Assembly (NCBI GenBank): GCA_002476625.1
Contig: DLLC01000068.1
Location: 1 to 37,707 of the forward strand
Direction: 5' to 3'
Source: Porphyromonadaceae bacterium UBA7572
GTDB lineage: Bacteria > Bacteroidota > Bacteroidia > Bacteroidales > Muribaculaceae
Length of the DNA: 37,707 nucleotides
This document shows positions 7,903 to 16,542 of this stretch, piece after piece. The position numbers were made by a program, and so were the translations under genes. Below the pieces are notes generated by a model. The model was not told where the DNA came from. It searched no databases and saw nothing but the letters and a program-made list of their open reading frames with translations. Position 1 is the stretch's first letter, and each line of letters begins with the position of its first letter.

Positions 7903-9771
7903 TTATTCTTGGTCGCTGTCCCACCACACTGGAATGGTCCAGACATCGTCAGCCTTGTTCCACCCGCCGTCAATTGTGAGGTTGGCGCCAGGCACCTGGT
8001 TTCCAATAGCCTTCAAGTTGTCGGAGTTGTAGTTGAGCTCATGTGAGCATTGCTGCCAACGGCGGAAGTATTTTCCTTCGGGGATTGCTTTCACAGCGTT
8101 CACCAGCTTGCTGTGGTAAGCAGGCATGTGCCAGTTGAGGAAAATTTCAGGATTATAGTCATAACGGCGCATATCGTTCCATGTTTCCATAGAGAAAAGC
8201 ATGGCGATGCGCTTCTGGGTCATAATCTTGCCGAGGGTAATGTCGCCTGCTGTGCCGAGGGCGTTGTTCACATAGTTGTCGATGTCGGCAGTTGGGATAA
8301 CAGTGAAAGACGGGCACTTCTTCAAGTTCTCATCTTCATTGCACCATGTGTTGAGCTTCTCGTTCATCATTTCCATGCTGGCCTTCACGCCCTTCTTATA
8401 GGCATCGTAAGCCTCTGCTTTTCTGCCGAGGTTGAACAGCACTTCCGCACGGATGAAGCACACTTCGGCGTATGTTCCCACATAGGTCGGAGAAGACACG
8501 CGGGTGTAGAATGTGCCAGACTCGCGTGAGTTGGGCTGAGTGGTACCTCCACGATAATAATAGAGGTCAGGGTTCTTGGCATAGCCCTTTGAAGAGCTTG
8601 TACCTTCCACATACACTGTGTCGCCTAAGCGATCGGCGTTGTCGCTGTCGATGTAGAAGCATTGTTTAGTGGCGTCCCAAGAAGCACGGATAGGGCCACC
8701 TTCGCTGTTGATGTTTGACGCGAGATCAACGCCCAACGAGCGACGCCATACACCGCTCCACTTAATTTCAGCAGGGGTGTTGGCTGATTTATTGGACACA
8801 GCCCAAGGAATAATCTTGTCGGCACGAGGGTCTTCAATACCGCAGCCAGTGAAGTTGGTGAGATTGTCGTAGAGCATCTTGGTCACCATATAGCCAGAGT
8901 TCATGCCACACACAGAGTAAAGACCGCTGTAGTCAACAGGCTCGTCCCAGCCGAGCACATCGTGGCTGGTGGAGTTGTTGTCGGTGTGGTTGATCACAGT
9001 GTTGTCGGCATTACTTTGCATAGCCTTGTCAAGTTCGGCGAGAATGGTTTCGGCATCATATTTGCCGTCCAGATAGCTGCCGGCCTGCTTTTTGCTGAGG
9101 TGAAGAAGGAAACGTGCCTTGATCAGGTGAGCGAGCTTAATCCATTTGTCGATGTTGCCCTGGTTCCAGGAGTCGTTGGAGGCCAGCGTAGGCATTGCCG
9201 GATTCTCTGCCACTTGGTTTCGGCTCGATTCAAGAAGCTCAATGGCCTTGTCAATGTCGGCCACACAGCCCATGAAAATGGTACGGCCAGTGTCGTATTT
9301 CGGCAGTGCGTTCTCACCCACAGCCTCAGTATATGGCATTTCGCCATAGAGGTCGGTCATGAGCATATTGCCATAAGCCTTGAAGAAGTAGCCTACACCT
9401 TCAAATTGCTTGTTGCCGTCGGCATTGGCTTTCTGAATCATGTCGGGCACATTTGCATAAGCGCCCACGAACCACCACTGGTAGGGAGTGGTCACAATTG
9501 CTGAAGTTGGATAGAGCACCGACATGTTGAAGTAAGTGCCACCACCAGCGTTACGGGTCCAGTCGCCGCAAGCCATGCCGTTACGCCAGCTTGCAAACAT
9601 GTAGGCATCATTGGTATAGAACTGGATATGAGCCAGGCGCTGCTCGTATTTAGCAGCTTCTGCTGTAGGGACGTTTGGGTTAGTGTTGACGTCGAGCCAG
9701 TCGTTGCAGGAAGTCAGTCCCAATGCAGCAGCACCCATACCACACAGTATAATCGATTTGAATAATTTCAT
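7903..9771 (-). CDS. SusD/RagB-like nutrient-binding outer membrane lipoprotein
   Basis: A 622-residue surface lipoprotein that captures a glycan or peptide and passes it to its SusC partner. The signal peptide ends in LTSC with lipidated Cys22, followed by NDWLDVNTNPN, which is typical of the SusD-like_2 subgroup. Tetratricopeptide-like helical segments recur, for example GYFFKAYGNMLMTDLYGEMPYTEA, and AEVCFIRAEVLFNLGRKAEAYDAYKKG. It follows the SusC gene after 63 bp on the same strand. No glycoside hydrolase, sulfatase or regulator lies nearby, so the substrate cannot be inferred. Confidence 0.93.
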   Translation of the reverse strand: MKLFKSIILCGMGAAALGLTSCNDWLDVNTNPNVPTAEAAKYEQRLAHIQFYTNDAYMFASWRNGMACGDWTRNAGGGTYFNMSVLYPTSAIVTTPYQWWFVGAYANVPDMIQKANADGNKQFEGVGYFFKAYGNMLMTDLYGEMPYTEAVGENALPKYDTGRTIFMGCVADIDKAIELLESSRNQVAENPAMPTLASNDSWNQGNIDKWIKLAHLIKARFLLHLSKKQAGSYLDGKYDAETILAELDKAMQSNADNTVINHTDNNSTSHDVLGWDEPVDYSGLYSVCGMNSGYMVTKMLYDNLTNFTGCGIEDPRADKIIPWAVSNKSANTPAEIKWSGVWRRSLGVDLASNINSEGGPIRASWDATKQCFYIDSDNADRLGDTVYVEGTSSSKGYAKNPDLYYYRGGTTQPNSRESGTFYTRVSSPTYVGTYAEVCFIRAEVLFNLGRKAEAYDAYKKGVKASMEMMNEKLNTWCNEDENLKKCPSFTVIPTADIDNYVNNALGTAGDITLGKIMTQKRIAMLFSMETWNDMRRYDYNPEIFLNWHMPAYHSKLVNAVKAIPEGKYFRRWQQCSHELNYNSDNLKAIGNQVPGANLTIDGGWNKADDVWTIPVWWDSDQE

Positions 9772-9834
9772 ATGATATATGGTTTATATTTTTGGGGTTT
9801 CACAATAGTGTTAAATACTAATTTTGTCAGTTTT

Positions 9835-12800
9835 TTAGAATGTCAAGTTCACACCGAATGCTACGCTTGCAGTGGCAGGTACACCACAGTAGTCGAAGCC
9901 AACTGAAGAAGAACCTCCGGCACCGGCACCAGCTGCAGCAACCTCTGGATCACCGTCATAGTTGGTGAAGAGGAGAAGGTTGTTGGCGGTGAAGGTGAAT
10001 GTGGCGCGCTTCACAAACTTGATGTGGCTTGCGAGCCATGCCTTAGGCACGTCGTAGCCAAGCGAGATAGTGCGCAGACGCAGGCTGTTCACCTTGGTGA
10101 TCCAGTTGTTGGTCTGATAGTTGTAAGCGCCAGTGTAGTAGCTTTGGATAATTGAAGCGCCATCGGTTGGCTGTCCGTTGAACATATACACCTTACCTGG
10201 TTCCCAAGTGTTGGTCACCTCTTTGTAAATAGGCTCGCTCTTTTCTTTGTTGTTTTCGTCTTTCCACTTATAATCGCCAGTTTTCTGAACACCGGTGATG
10301 GTGAGAGGCTGCTGGCGGATTTCACCCGACCACTTGCTCACGCCGCTCATGGTCATGGCATACTTGGTGCCGTTGAACACATCGCCGCCAATGCGGAATT
10401 CCCAGAGCATATTGAGCGTGAAGTTCTTATAGGTGAACGTGTTGTTCCAGCCGCCGGTGAATTTGGCCTCACGGTTACCCACTTCGATAGTGGTGTTGCC
10501 GTTGGTTGGGAAGCCATTGTCGTCGAGCACGAGCTTGCCATTGTGCTCCAGGCTCTGCTGAGTGTTGTTGGCGCGGGCCCATTCGGTGCCGGCGATAGCC
10601 ATAAAGTGGCCGCCAGAGATAGAGCAAGCCTTGGCTCCTGCATATTGCACATCGGTCACATACATGAATTCCATGCCCTTAGGAAGGCCATCCATTGTGC
10701 CGCGGTTGCCAGCTACGTTGATGCCAGTTTCCCAAGTGAAGTCCTTCGTCTTGATAGGAGTGCCGCTGAGGCTGATTTCAAGACCCTTGTTGTAAACGTT
10801 ACCTGCGTTGATAGAGCAGAAGATGTAACCAGTGGACTGAGGTCCACGTGGGCTAAGAATCTGGTTGAATGAGTTGTTCTGATAGTATGCGATATCAAAT
10901 TTCAAGCGGTTTTGGATAAAGCGCAATTCCAGACCCACTTCCCAAGAGCGAGATTTCTCTGGTTTGAGGAATGGATTACCACGAGTCCAGCTGTTGCCAA
11001 CCGACACAACGTCGCCAAGGTAAGTGTGTACAGGCCAGAGTTCGGTGTTGGTCTCGTATGCGCCAGTGTCTTTACCTACTTCAGCCCAGCTTGCGCGCAC
11101 CTTACCAAAGGTGAGCCATTCAGGGCGAGCCTCGCCCATCAGTTCGGTGAATGCGATTGCGCCACTCACTGATGGATAGAAGTATGAGCGATTGTCGATA
11201 GGAAGGGTTGAAGTCCAGTCGTTACGTCCGGTAACGGTGAAGAAGATGGCATTACGCCAGTCGGCACGGAATTCGCCAAACACACCCACCAGGCGCTTCT
11301 TCGACAGGTAGTACTTGAAGTTGCGGTCGGTGTTGCTCACGTTGTCGTAAGAGTAAACCCCTGGCACGGCAAAGTTGTAGGCCACCTTGTAGTTACGCTG
11401 AGTCTTGGTGTAGTCGGTGGAGGTGCCGAGCATCAAGTTGAGGTTGAAGTCGCCAAACTGCTTGTTGAAGTTGGTCATCAAGTTGGTGGAGAGATAACGG
11501 TATTTGAGGTCGTTGTCGCTCATCATACCATTTTGCCACACTTGCTTGATTGCGCCATTAGGAGCTATGCGGTTAGAGGCCTCTTGAGTGTAGGTGTCCA
11601 CGCCCATGCGGTAGCTTACCCACCACCAGTCGGTGATGTCGGCCTTCACGCTGAAGTTGCCGGTAAAGCGCTCGGTGTTGTCGGTCATCTTGTTCTTGTT
11701 CACAATCCAGTATGGGTTGTCGCGCTCATCCCAAGGGTCGAGACGGTCGCCGAACATGCGGTAGCGGGTGCCGTCTTCGTTGAGGTAATGAGTCATGTCG
11801 TCGGTTGGCGACCAGTTGTACACGGCATAGAGTGCGCCAGTACCGCTTGAGCCATAGAGTGCGGCACCTGTAAGGGTGCGGACAGTGCGGGCGTTGCTGT
11901 AAGCTGCGTTGGCACCGAATGTGAACATTTTGAACTTCTGCTCACCATTGAAGCGGAATGTGGTCTTGGTGTAACCGGTGGTTGGAACCACGCCGTCTTG
12001 GTCGTAATAAGAGCCGCTCAGATAGAATGAGCCGTTCTTTGTGCCACCCGATACGCTGAGGTTGGTGTCCCACACACCGCCGGTCTGGAAGAAGTTGCCA
12101 ATATTGTCGTAAGTTGCCACGTCGGATCCGTATTGCTCACCCCAAGAGTTGTAAGAGAAGTCGTTGAATGAGCGGCGGTATTGACCATCACTTGTGCGGA
12201 TGTCCTCCATGAAACCGCGTCGGAATGTCTTTTGGGTTTCGGGCAGACTCTTGCACCAAGAGCTGATATACTTGGCGCTGAGGTTCACTTCCACGCTGCC
12301 TTCTTTACCTCTCTTTGTGGTGATTATCACCACACCGTTGGCTGCACGCGAGCCATAAAGCGCAGAGGCTGCCGGGCCTTTCAGCACACTCATGTTGTCG
12401 ATATCCTCAGGGTTGATATCCATCACACGGTTTGAGCTTGTGGTGGCAGATGCCATCGAGCCGTCGAATGCCGAGTTACCCACCACGGTTGAGGAGTTGT
12501 CGTAGATGATGCCATCCACCACGAAGAGTGGCTGGTTGTCGCGGCTTTCAGAACCAGAGGTGCCGCCACGGAGTATGATTTGTGAGCCTGCGCCAGCTGC
12601 GCCAGATGACTGGGTGATGTTGACACCGGCAATCTTACCAGAGAGTGAGTTGATGGCGTTGGTGCTCTTGTTGCGCATCAGTTCTTGACTGTTGAGCTCA
12701 TCCACGGCATAGCCGAGCGACTTTTTGTCTTTCTTGATGCCGAGGGCGGTCACCACCACTTCTTCGAGGTTGGTGGAGCCGTCGGCCACCTTGATGTTGA

Positions 12801-13107
12801 CCACAGATCCGGTCACTTTCACTTCAGTGGGCTTGGAGCCAATGTAGGTTACTACTAATGTGCTGCCTTGTGCAGCCTTGAGAGAGAACTTGCCATCCAC
12901 GTCGGTGGCAGTGCCTGTCTTTGTGCCCTTTACCATTACGGTGGCGCCAATCAGGGGCTCGCCATTAAGGTCGGTAACGGTGCCGGTGACTTTACCATTG
13001 CTTTGCGCCATAGCTGTGAAGCCGCTAAGGCTCTGACTCGATGTCAAAGCCATAGGTGCGCCACAGGCGATCATGAGCGAAGCAAGCAATACGAATTGTC
13101 TCTTCAT
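9835..13107 (-). CDS. SusC/RagA-like TonB-dependent outer membrane transporter
   Basis: A 1090-residue outer-membrane channel that imports the SusD-bound ligand using TonB energy. In order: a signal peptide (about 1-35), a carboxypeptidase-D-like beta-sandwich starting VTGTVTDLNGEPLIGATVMV (about 38-110), the conserved linker LEEVVVTALGIKKDKKSLGY, a plug domain with LSGKIAGVNITQSSG and NRVMDINPEDIDNMSVLKG, then the 22-strand barrel ending in ASVAFGVNLTF with the usual terminal Phe. It is the first gene of the two-gene SusCD operon. No ECF sigma/anti-sigma pair or hybrid regulator is adjacent, so control must come from elsewhere. Confidence 0.95.
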   Translation of the reverse strand: MKRQFVLLASLMIACGAPMALTSSQSLSGFTAMAQSNGKVTGTVTDLNGEPLIGATVMVKGTKTGTATDVDGKFSLKAAQGSTLVVTYIGSKPTEVKVTGSVVNIKVADGSTNLEEVVVTALGIKKDKKSLGYAVDELNSQELMRNKSTNAINSLSGKIAGVNITQSSGAAGAGSQIILRGGTSGSESRDNQPLFVVDGIIYDNSSTVVGNSAFDGSMASATTSSNRVMDINPEDIDNMSVLKGPAASALYGSRAANGVVIITTKRGKEGSVEVNLSAKYISSWCKSLPETQKTFRRGFMEDIRTSDGQYRRSFNDFSYNSWGEQYGSDVATYDNIGNFFQTGGVWDTNLSVSGGTKNGSFYLSGSYYDQDGVVPTTGYTKTTFRFNGEQKFKMFTFGANAAYSNARTVRTLTGAALYGSSGTGALYAVYNWSPTDDMTHYLNEDGTRYRMFGDRLDPWDERDNPYWIVNKNKMTDNTERFTGNFSVKADITDWWWVSYRMGVDTYTQEASNRIAPNGAIKQVWQNGMMSDNDLKYRYLSTNLMTNFNKQFGDFNLNLMLGTSTDYTKTQRNYKVAYNFAVPGVYSYDNVSNTDRNFKYYLSKKRLVGVFGEFRADWRNAIFFTVTGRNDWTSTLPIDNRSYFYPSVSGAIAFTELMGEARPEWLTFGKVRASWAEVGKDTGAYETNTELWPVHTYLGDVVSVGNSWTRGNPFLKPEKSRSWEVGLELRFIQNRLKFDIAYYQNNSFNQILSPRGPQSTGYIFCSINAGNVYNKGLEISLSGTPIKTKDFTWETGINVAGNRGTMDGLPKGMEFMYVTDVQYAGAKACSISGGHFMAIAGTEWARANNTQQSLEHNGKLVLDDNGFPTNGNTTIEVGNREAKFTGGWNNTFTYKNFTLNMLWEFRIGGDVFNGTKYAMTMSGVSKWSGEIRQQPLTITGVQKTGDYKWKDENNKEKSEPIYKEVTNTWEPGKVYMFNGQPTDGASIIQSYYTGAYNYQTNNWITKVNSLRLRTISLGYDVPKAWLASHIKFVKRATFTFTANNLLLFTNYDGDPEVAAAGAGAGGSSSVGFDYCGVPATASVAFGVNLTF

Positions 13108-13200
13108 ACGCTTTTGTTTTCTGTTGTTGAATTAGTTAATAGTATAAGTTTATTAAGTCTCAAAATTATTGGCCAGGCAAAACGCTTGCCTTTTCATTTG

Positions 13201-13231
13201 CAAATATTATAAATTATTTATATATGTGCAA
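13201..13231 (-). promoter_or_regulatory. Promoter of the SusCD operon
   Basis: Minus-strand TTG (13229-13231) is followed after 19 nt by TAATATTTG (13201-13209), a near match to the TAnnTTTG -7 box with one extra base. The SusC ATG is about 95 nt downstream, leaving an AT-rich leader without an obvious fold. Confidence 0.5.
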
Positions 13232-13283
13232 GGTTTTTTTATTTTTTTTGATAAAAAACATGATTTCGTGAAACTTTTTAGGC

Positions 13284-13291
13284 TACCTTTG
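13284..13291 (+). promoter_or_regulatory. Candidate -7 box for the beta-barrel receptor gene
   Basis: Plus-strand TACCTTTG matches TAnnTTTG, 110 nt before the ATG at 13401. No good -33 element is visible. Confidence 0.5.
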
Positions 13292-13400
13292 CGTCTATAT
13301 TTATAAAAAGAATGCCGAAGCAGCTATTGTCGAAGCCTTTTTGGCGAATTTAAAGGCTGGTTTGCAATTTTTAATATATATATCATCAAAAAATAAGGAA

Positions 13401-15842
13401 ATGAAAAAGATTTTACTGGTGGCTCTGACGGCTGCCATCACGTGCCTGCAGACTGTGGCGCAATACAGGGTGCAGTTTCAGGTGAACGACTCCACGGGCG
13501 AAGGCGAGGCCTTCGCCACAGTCCGTCTCTACAAGGCAATCGATGCTGGCAAGGTGGTGGCCACCGGCGTGACCACCCTTGAGGGTGCATTCGCCCAGGA
13601 GATAGCCTCGGCGGGAAGCTACCGCGTAGAGGTGTCGGCGGTGGGAAAGGCATCGGCGGAGAAAAAATTCAGTGTTAGCGCCTCGCACAAGGTGGCCGAC
13701 CTCGGCACCATCGTGCTTGCCTCCACCACCAACGAGCTGAAGGGCGTGACTGTGACCGCCGCCGCTCCCGTAGTGAAGAACGAGATAGACCGCATTACTT
13801 ACAATGTGCAGAACGACGACGACTCGAAGACGCGCAACGTGTTTGAGATGCTCCGCAAAGTGCCTATGGTCACGGTTGACGGGCAGGAGAACATTCTCGT
13901 GAGAGGCTCAAGCAACTATAAAATCTACAAGAACGGGCATCCCGACCCCAGTATGTCGCAAAATGCGAAAGAGGTGCTCAAGGCCATCCCCGCCAGCATG
14001 ATTAAGCGCATAGAGGTGATCACTGAGCCTGGCGCAAAATACGACGCTGAGGGCGTGAGCGCCATTCTCAACATCGTCACCACTGATGCCAGCAGCACAA
14101 GCGGTGTGACAGGCACCGTGTCGGCTGGCGTGTCGGACCGTGGCGACCCGTCGGCATCGGCTTACCTCACCACCCAGATAGGGAAAGTGGTGACCAGCAT
14201 CAATTATGGCTACCAGCACCAGACGCGCCACAAGGACGCGCAAAGCAACGAGAGCCTTGTCCACTACAACGAGAGCGGCAACGAGCTTCTTCAAAAGAGT
14301 GCTCAGCTATCGGATGTGAACGTGCACTACGGCAATATCGACGCCAGCTACGAGCCCGACACGCTCAACCTGCTCTCGCTCTCGTTTGGTGGCTACTACT
14401 ATAACTATAATGCCGACGGCAGCGCCCTGAGCACAATGCGTGACGCATCTGGCGCCACCCTCTATAGCTACACCCGAAATGGACACACCGACGGTGGCAA
14501 CAATTACTTCTCTTTCAACGGGCGCTTCGACTATCAACACAAGACTCACCGCCCCGACGAAGCCATCACGCTCTCTTATTTGCTCTCCACTTCGCACAAT
14601 AAGGAACACAATATTGCGTCTTATACCGACATTGTGGGCACCACGTTTCCTTACACAGGCACCGACAACGACATAACGGAGAACTTCCTGGAGCAGACTG
14701 CACAATTCGACTGGACACGTCCTTTCGCTAAATTGCACAAGTTTGAGACGGGCCTTAAATACATCAACCGTAGCAACAAGAGCCACTCCATACTCGGCTA
14801 CACGGGCTATCCTGAAGGCGACACCGACAGCCACTTCAACCACCTCACCCAAGTGGCGGCGGCATATATGAGCTACACTTTCAATAAAGGCAACTGGGCA
14901 GCGCGCGCAGGACTTCGCTACGAGTTCAGCCACTTGGGCGCGAAATTCCCCGATGGCGACCAGGCCAACTTCCACAGCAATCTCAGCGACTGGGTGCCCT
15001 CGGCGAGTGTGCAGTATAAGTTCAATATGATGAACACGCTGAAGCTCGCGTTCAGCACCAGCATCAACCGCCCCGGAATCAGCTACCTGAATCCCGCTGT
15101 GGTGGAGACCCCTGAGTCGAAGACGTATGGCAACAGCCACCTTAAGAGTGCGCACATCTACAATTTAAGTCTCAACTATATGCACATCAGCGAAAAGTTC
15201 ACGTTTAGCCTCACCCCTAACCTCAGCATCATGGACAACGGCATTTCCGACAAGCAGTGGAGTGAGGGCAATGTGCAGTATTCCACCTACACCAATGGCA
15301 TGTACGTGCGTCAGGCAGGCTTCTCTGGCTATGCGCAGTATAACAACACTAAAACAGGCACAAGCCTGATGCTGAACGCCGGCGTGGACTACATTTATGC
15401 GAAAATTGCGAGCCTCGGCATCCGCAACTACGGCATCACGTCGAACTTTTACATGAACCTCACACAGAAGCTCCCAGCCGACATTCGCCTCTCGGCCTAC
15501 GCCGGCTGCTACGGCGGCGGTCCTTCCGGACTGTACGACAACAGCGACCGGAACTGGTTTCACGGCCTCAGCCTTCAGCGATCGTTCCTCAAAGAGGACC
15601 GATTGACCGTGAGCCTCAGCGCCAACAGTCCATTCGCCAAATTTGGCAAATGGACAAGCCATACCGTGAACGGCAACTACAGCGGCTACAGCGTAAGCCG
15701 TTGGTATCAGCGCGAGTTCCGCCTGCGCGTGTCGTACCGCTTCGGCTCGCTTAAGGCAAGCGTGAAGAAGACCGACACCACCATCGAAAACTCCGACATG
15801 GTGGGTGGTAACTCCGGCGGGGGTGGCGGTCAAGGCAAGTAA
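13401..15842 (+). CDS. Outer membrane beta-barrel receptor family protein (TonB-receptor-like)
   Basis: An 813-residue outer-membrane protein. The start at 13401 is chosen because it gives a clean signal peptide (MKKILLVALTAAITC..TVAQ) and has AGGA just upstream; an ATG 60 bases earlier would bury the signal. After the signal come a carboxypeptidase-like beta-sandwich (about 20-105), a plug-like domain (about 115-230, with VFEMLRKVPMVTVDGQENI, KIYKNGHPDPSM, and IKRIEVITEPGAKYDAEG), and a barrel of the outer-membrane-beta-barrel-3 type ending in REFRLRVSYRFGSLKAS. The C terminus then extends into a Gly-rich tail, GGNSGGGGGQGK. No SusD partner is adjacent, so the ligand is unknown. It is transcribed alone, with a terminator 55 nt after the stop, and is not in the riboswitch transcript. 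Confidence 0.82.
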   Translation: MKKILLVALTAAITCLQTVAQYRVQFQVNDSTGEGEAFATVRLYKAIDAGKVVATGVTTLEGAFAQEIASAGSYRVEVSAVGKASAEKKFSVSASHKVADLGTIVLASTTNELKGVTVTAAAPVVKNEIDRITYNVQNDDDSKTRNVFEMLRKVPMVTVDGQENILVRGSSNYKIYKNGHPDPSMSQNAKEVLKAIPASMIKRIEVITEPGAKYDAEGVSAILNIVTTDASSTSGVTGTVSAGVSDRGDPSASAYLTTQIGKVVTSINYGYQHQTRHKDAQSNESLVHYNESGNELLQKSAQLSDVNVHYGNIDASYEPDTLNLLSLSFGGYYYNYNADGSALSTMRDASGATLYSYTRNGHTDGGNNYFSFNGRFDYQHKTHRPDEAITLSYLLSTSHNKEHNIASYTDIVGTTFPYTGTDNDITENFLEQTAQFDWTRPFAKLHKFETGLKYINRSNKSHSILGYTGYPEGDTDSHFNHLTQVAAAYMSYTFNKGNWAARAGLRYEFSHLGAKFPDGDQANFHSNLSDWVPSASVQYKFNMMNTLKLAFSTSINRPGISYLNPAVVETPESKTYGNSHLKSAHIYNLSLNYMHISEKFTFSLTPNLSIMDNGISDKQWSEGNVQYSTYTNGMYVRQAGFSGYAQYNNTKTGTSLMLNAGVDYIYAKIASLGIRNYGITSNFYMNLTQKLPADIRLSAYAGCYGGGPSGLYDNSDRNWFHGLSLQRSFLKEDRLTVSLSANSPFAKFGKWTSHTVNGNYSGYSVSRWYQREFRLRVSYRFGSLKASVKKTDTTIENSDMVGGNSGGGGGQGK

Positions 15843-15897
15843 TGCCACAGGTCCGCATCTAAGCCTCAGCATTTAACGCATCAAGCATAGTTATTTT

Positions 15898-15932
15898 CCA
15901 CTGGGTGTGAACGCACTCGGTGGATTTTTTTT
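15898..15932 (+). terminator. Rho-independent terminator of the beta-barrel receptor gene
   Basis: A 10-bp stem (15898-15907 with 15914-15923, including two G-T pairs), a 6-nt loop, then eight T at 15925-15932. It isolates the receptor transcript from the cobalamin riboswitch unit. Confidence 0.85.
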
Positions 15933-15963
15933 GTAAATATTATGGATTGCTGAAAAATTTCAT

Positions 15964-15971
15964 TAATTTTG
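15964..15971 (+). promoter_or_regulatory. -7 box of the riboswitch-controlled transcript
   Basis: TAATTTTG matches TAnnTTTG and lies 14 nt before the first base of the aptamer P1 stem, placing the transcription start almost at the aptamer. A TTG at 15947-15949 is upstream, but the 14-nt spacing is shorter than usual. Confidence 0.6.
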
Positions 15972-15985
15972 CCACTTGAAAACTG

Positions 15986-16204
15986 TTGCATAGGGTTTTT
16001 GTGCCTTTTGGGGCACAGAATTAAAAGGGAATCAGGTGTGAATCCTGAACAGTACCCGCTGCTGTAAGTCCCCCCATTCCGAAGCATCGGCTCGCACTTA
16101 TTGCCACTGGGGTGCGGATGGCCTTTTCTGTGAAGGCCTTTCCGCACATTCTGGGAAGGCGTGAGCTTGATGGGGACGAGTCAGAAGACCTGCCCACATT
16201 GCAA
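15986..16204 (+). ncRNA. Cobalamin (adenosylcobalamin-type) riboswitch aptamer
   Basis: The conserved core is present in order: AAAAGGGAATCAGGTG at about 16022-16037, then AATCCTGAACAGTACCCGC and TGCTGTAAG, then the GCCACTG box at about 16103-16109, a G-C-rich hairpin arm, CTGGGAAGGCGTGAGC, and AGTCAGAAGACCTGCC at about 16179-16194, the B12-box tail. A closing P1 stem pairs TTGCA (15986-15990) with TGCAA (16200-16204). The consensus and arrangement are known for cobalamin riboswitches, which repress their genes when B12 is sufficient. The only downstream gene on this transcript is the giant surface protein at 16543, so that gene is predicted to be expressed under B12 limitation. Confidence 0.95.
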
Positions 16205-16542
16205 GGCTACAGCTGCCAGTGCCACTTCTGCGCATAGCGTGGAAGTCTCTGTAGGCCAATGGCGAGCAGCAAGGTTCACGAGGCATTTGAACCGTAGTGC
16301 GGACTGGATAATCATATCTGCTGGCGCTCCATGCGTCATCGCCCGATTTCTATCACACTTCCAAATGCCAAATGTCTTGCTCACAGAGCGAAGCCCTGTG
16401 GCGGCTATAGTCTATATAGTTTTGCTTTGCCAGTCATCGCTGGCGTGCATCACACACAGCGTGTGCCGCTTGATGATACTGTGCGAGCATGGTGTGTGGA
16501 TATATAATTTTTATATTCCTTAAATATTTTAACTAATTATTT
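16205..16542 (+). other. Long untranslated leader between riboswitch and CDS
   Basis: About 340 nt separate the aptamer from the ATG. No credible ORF is found. A CACACAC/GTGTGTG stem (around 16451-16457 with 16493-16499) enclosing smaller hairpins sits about 40 nt before the start codon and is followed by an AT-rich stretch, so it could be part of the expression platform. I see no terminator with a good U tract, so the switching mode (start-site masking or termination) is open. Confidence 0.5.

Noticed and set aside
16161..16523. 120-codon plus-strand open frame after the riboswitch
   Set aside because: It begins inside the aptamer, overlaps conserved riboswitch elements, and has no recognisable motif. 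It is more likely leader RNA than a gene.
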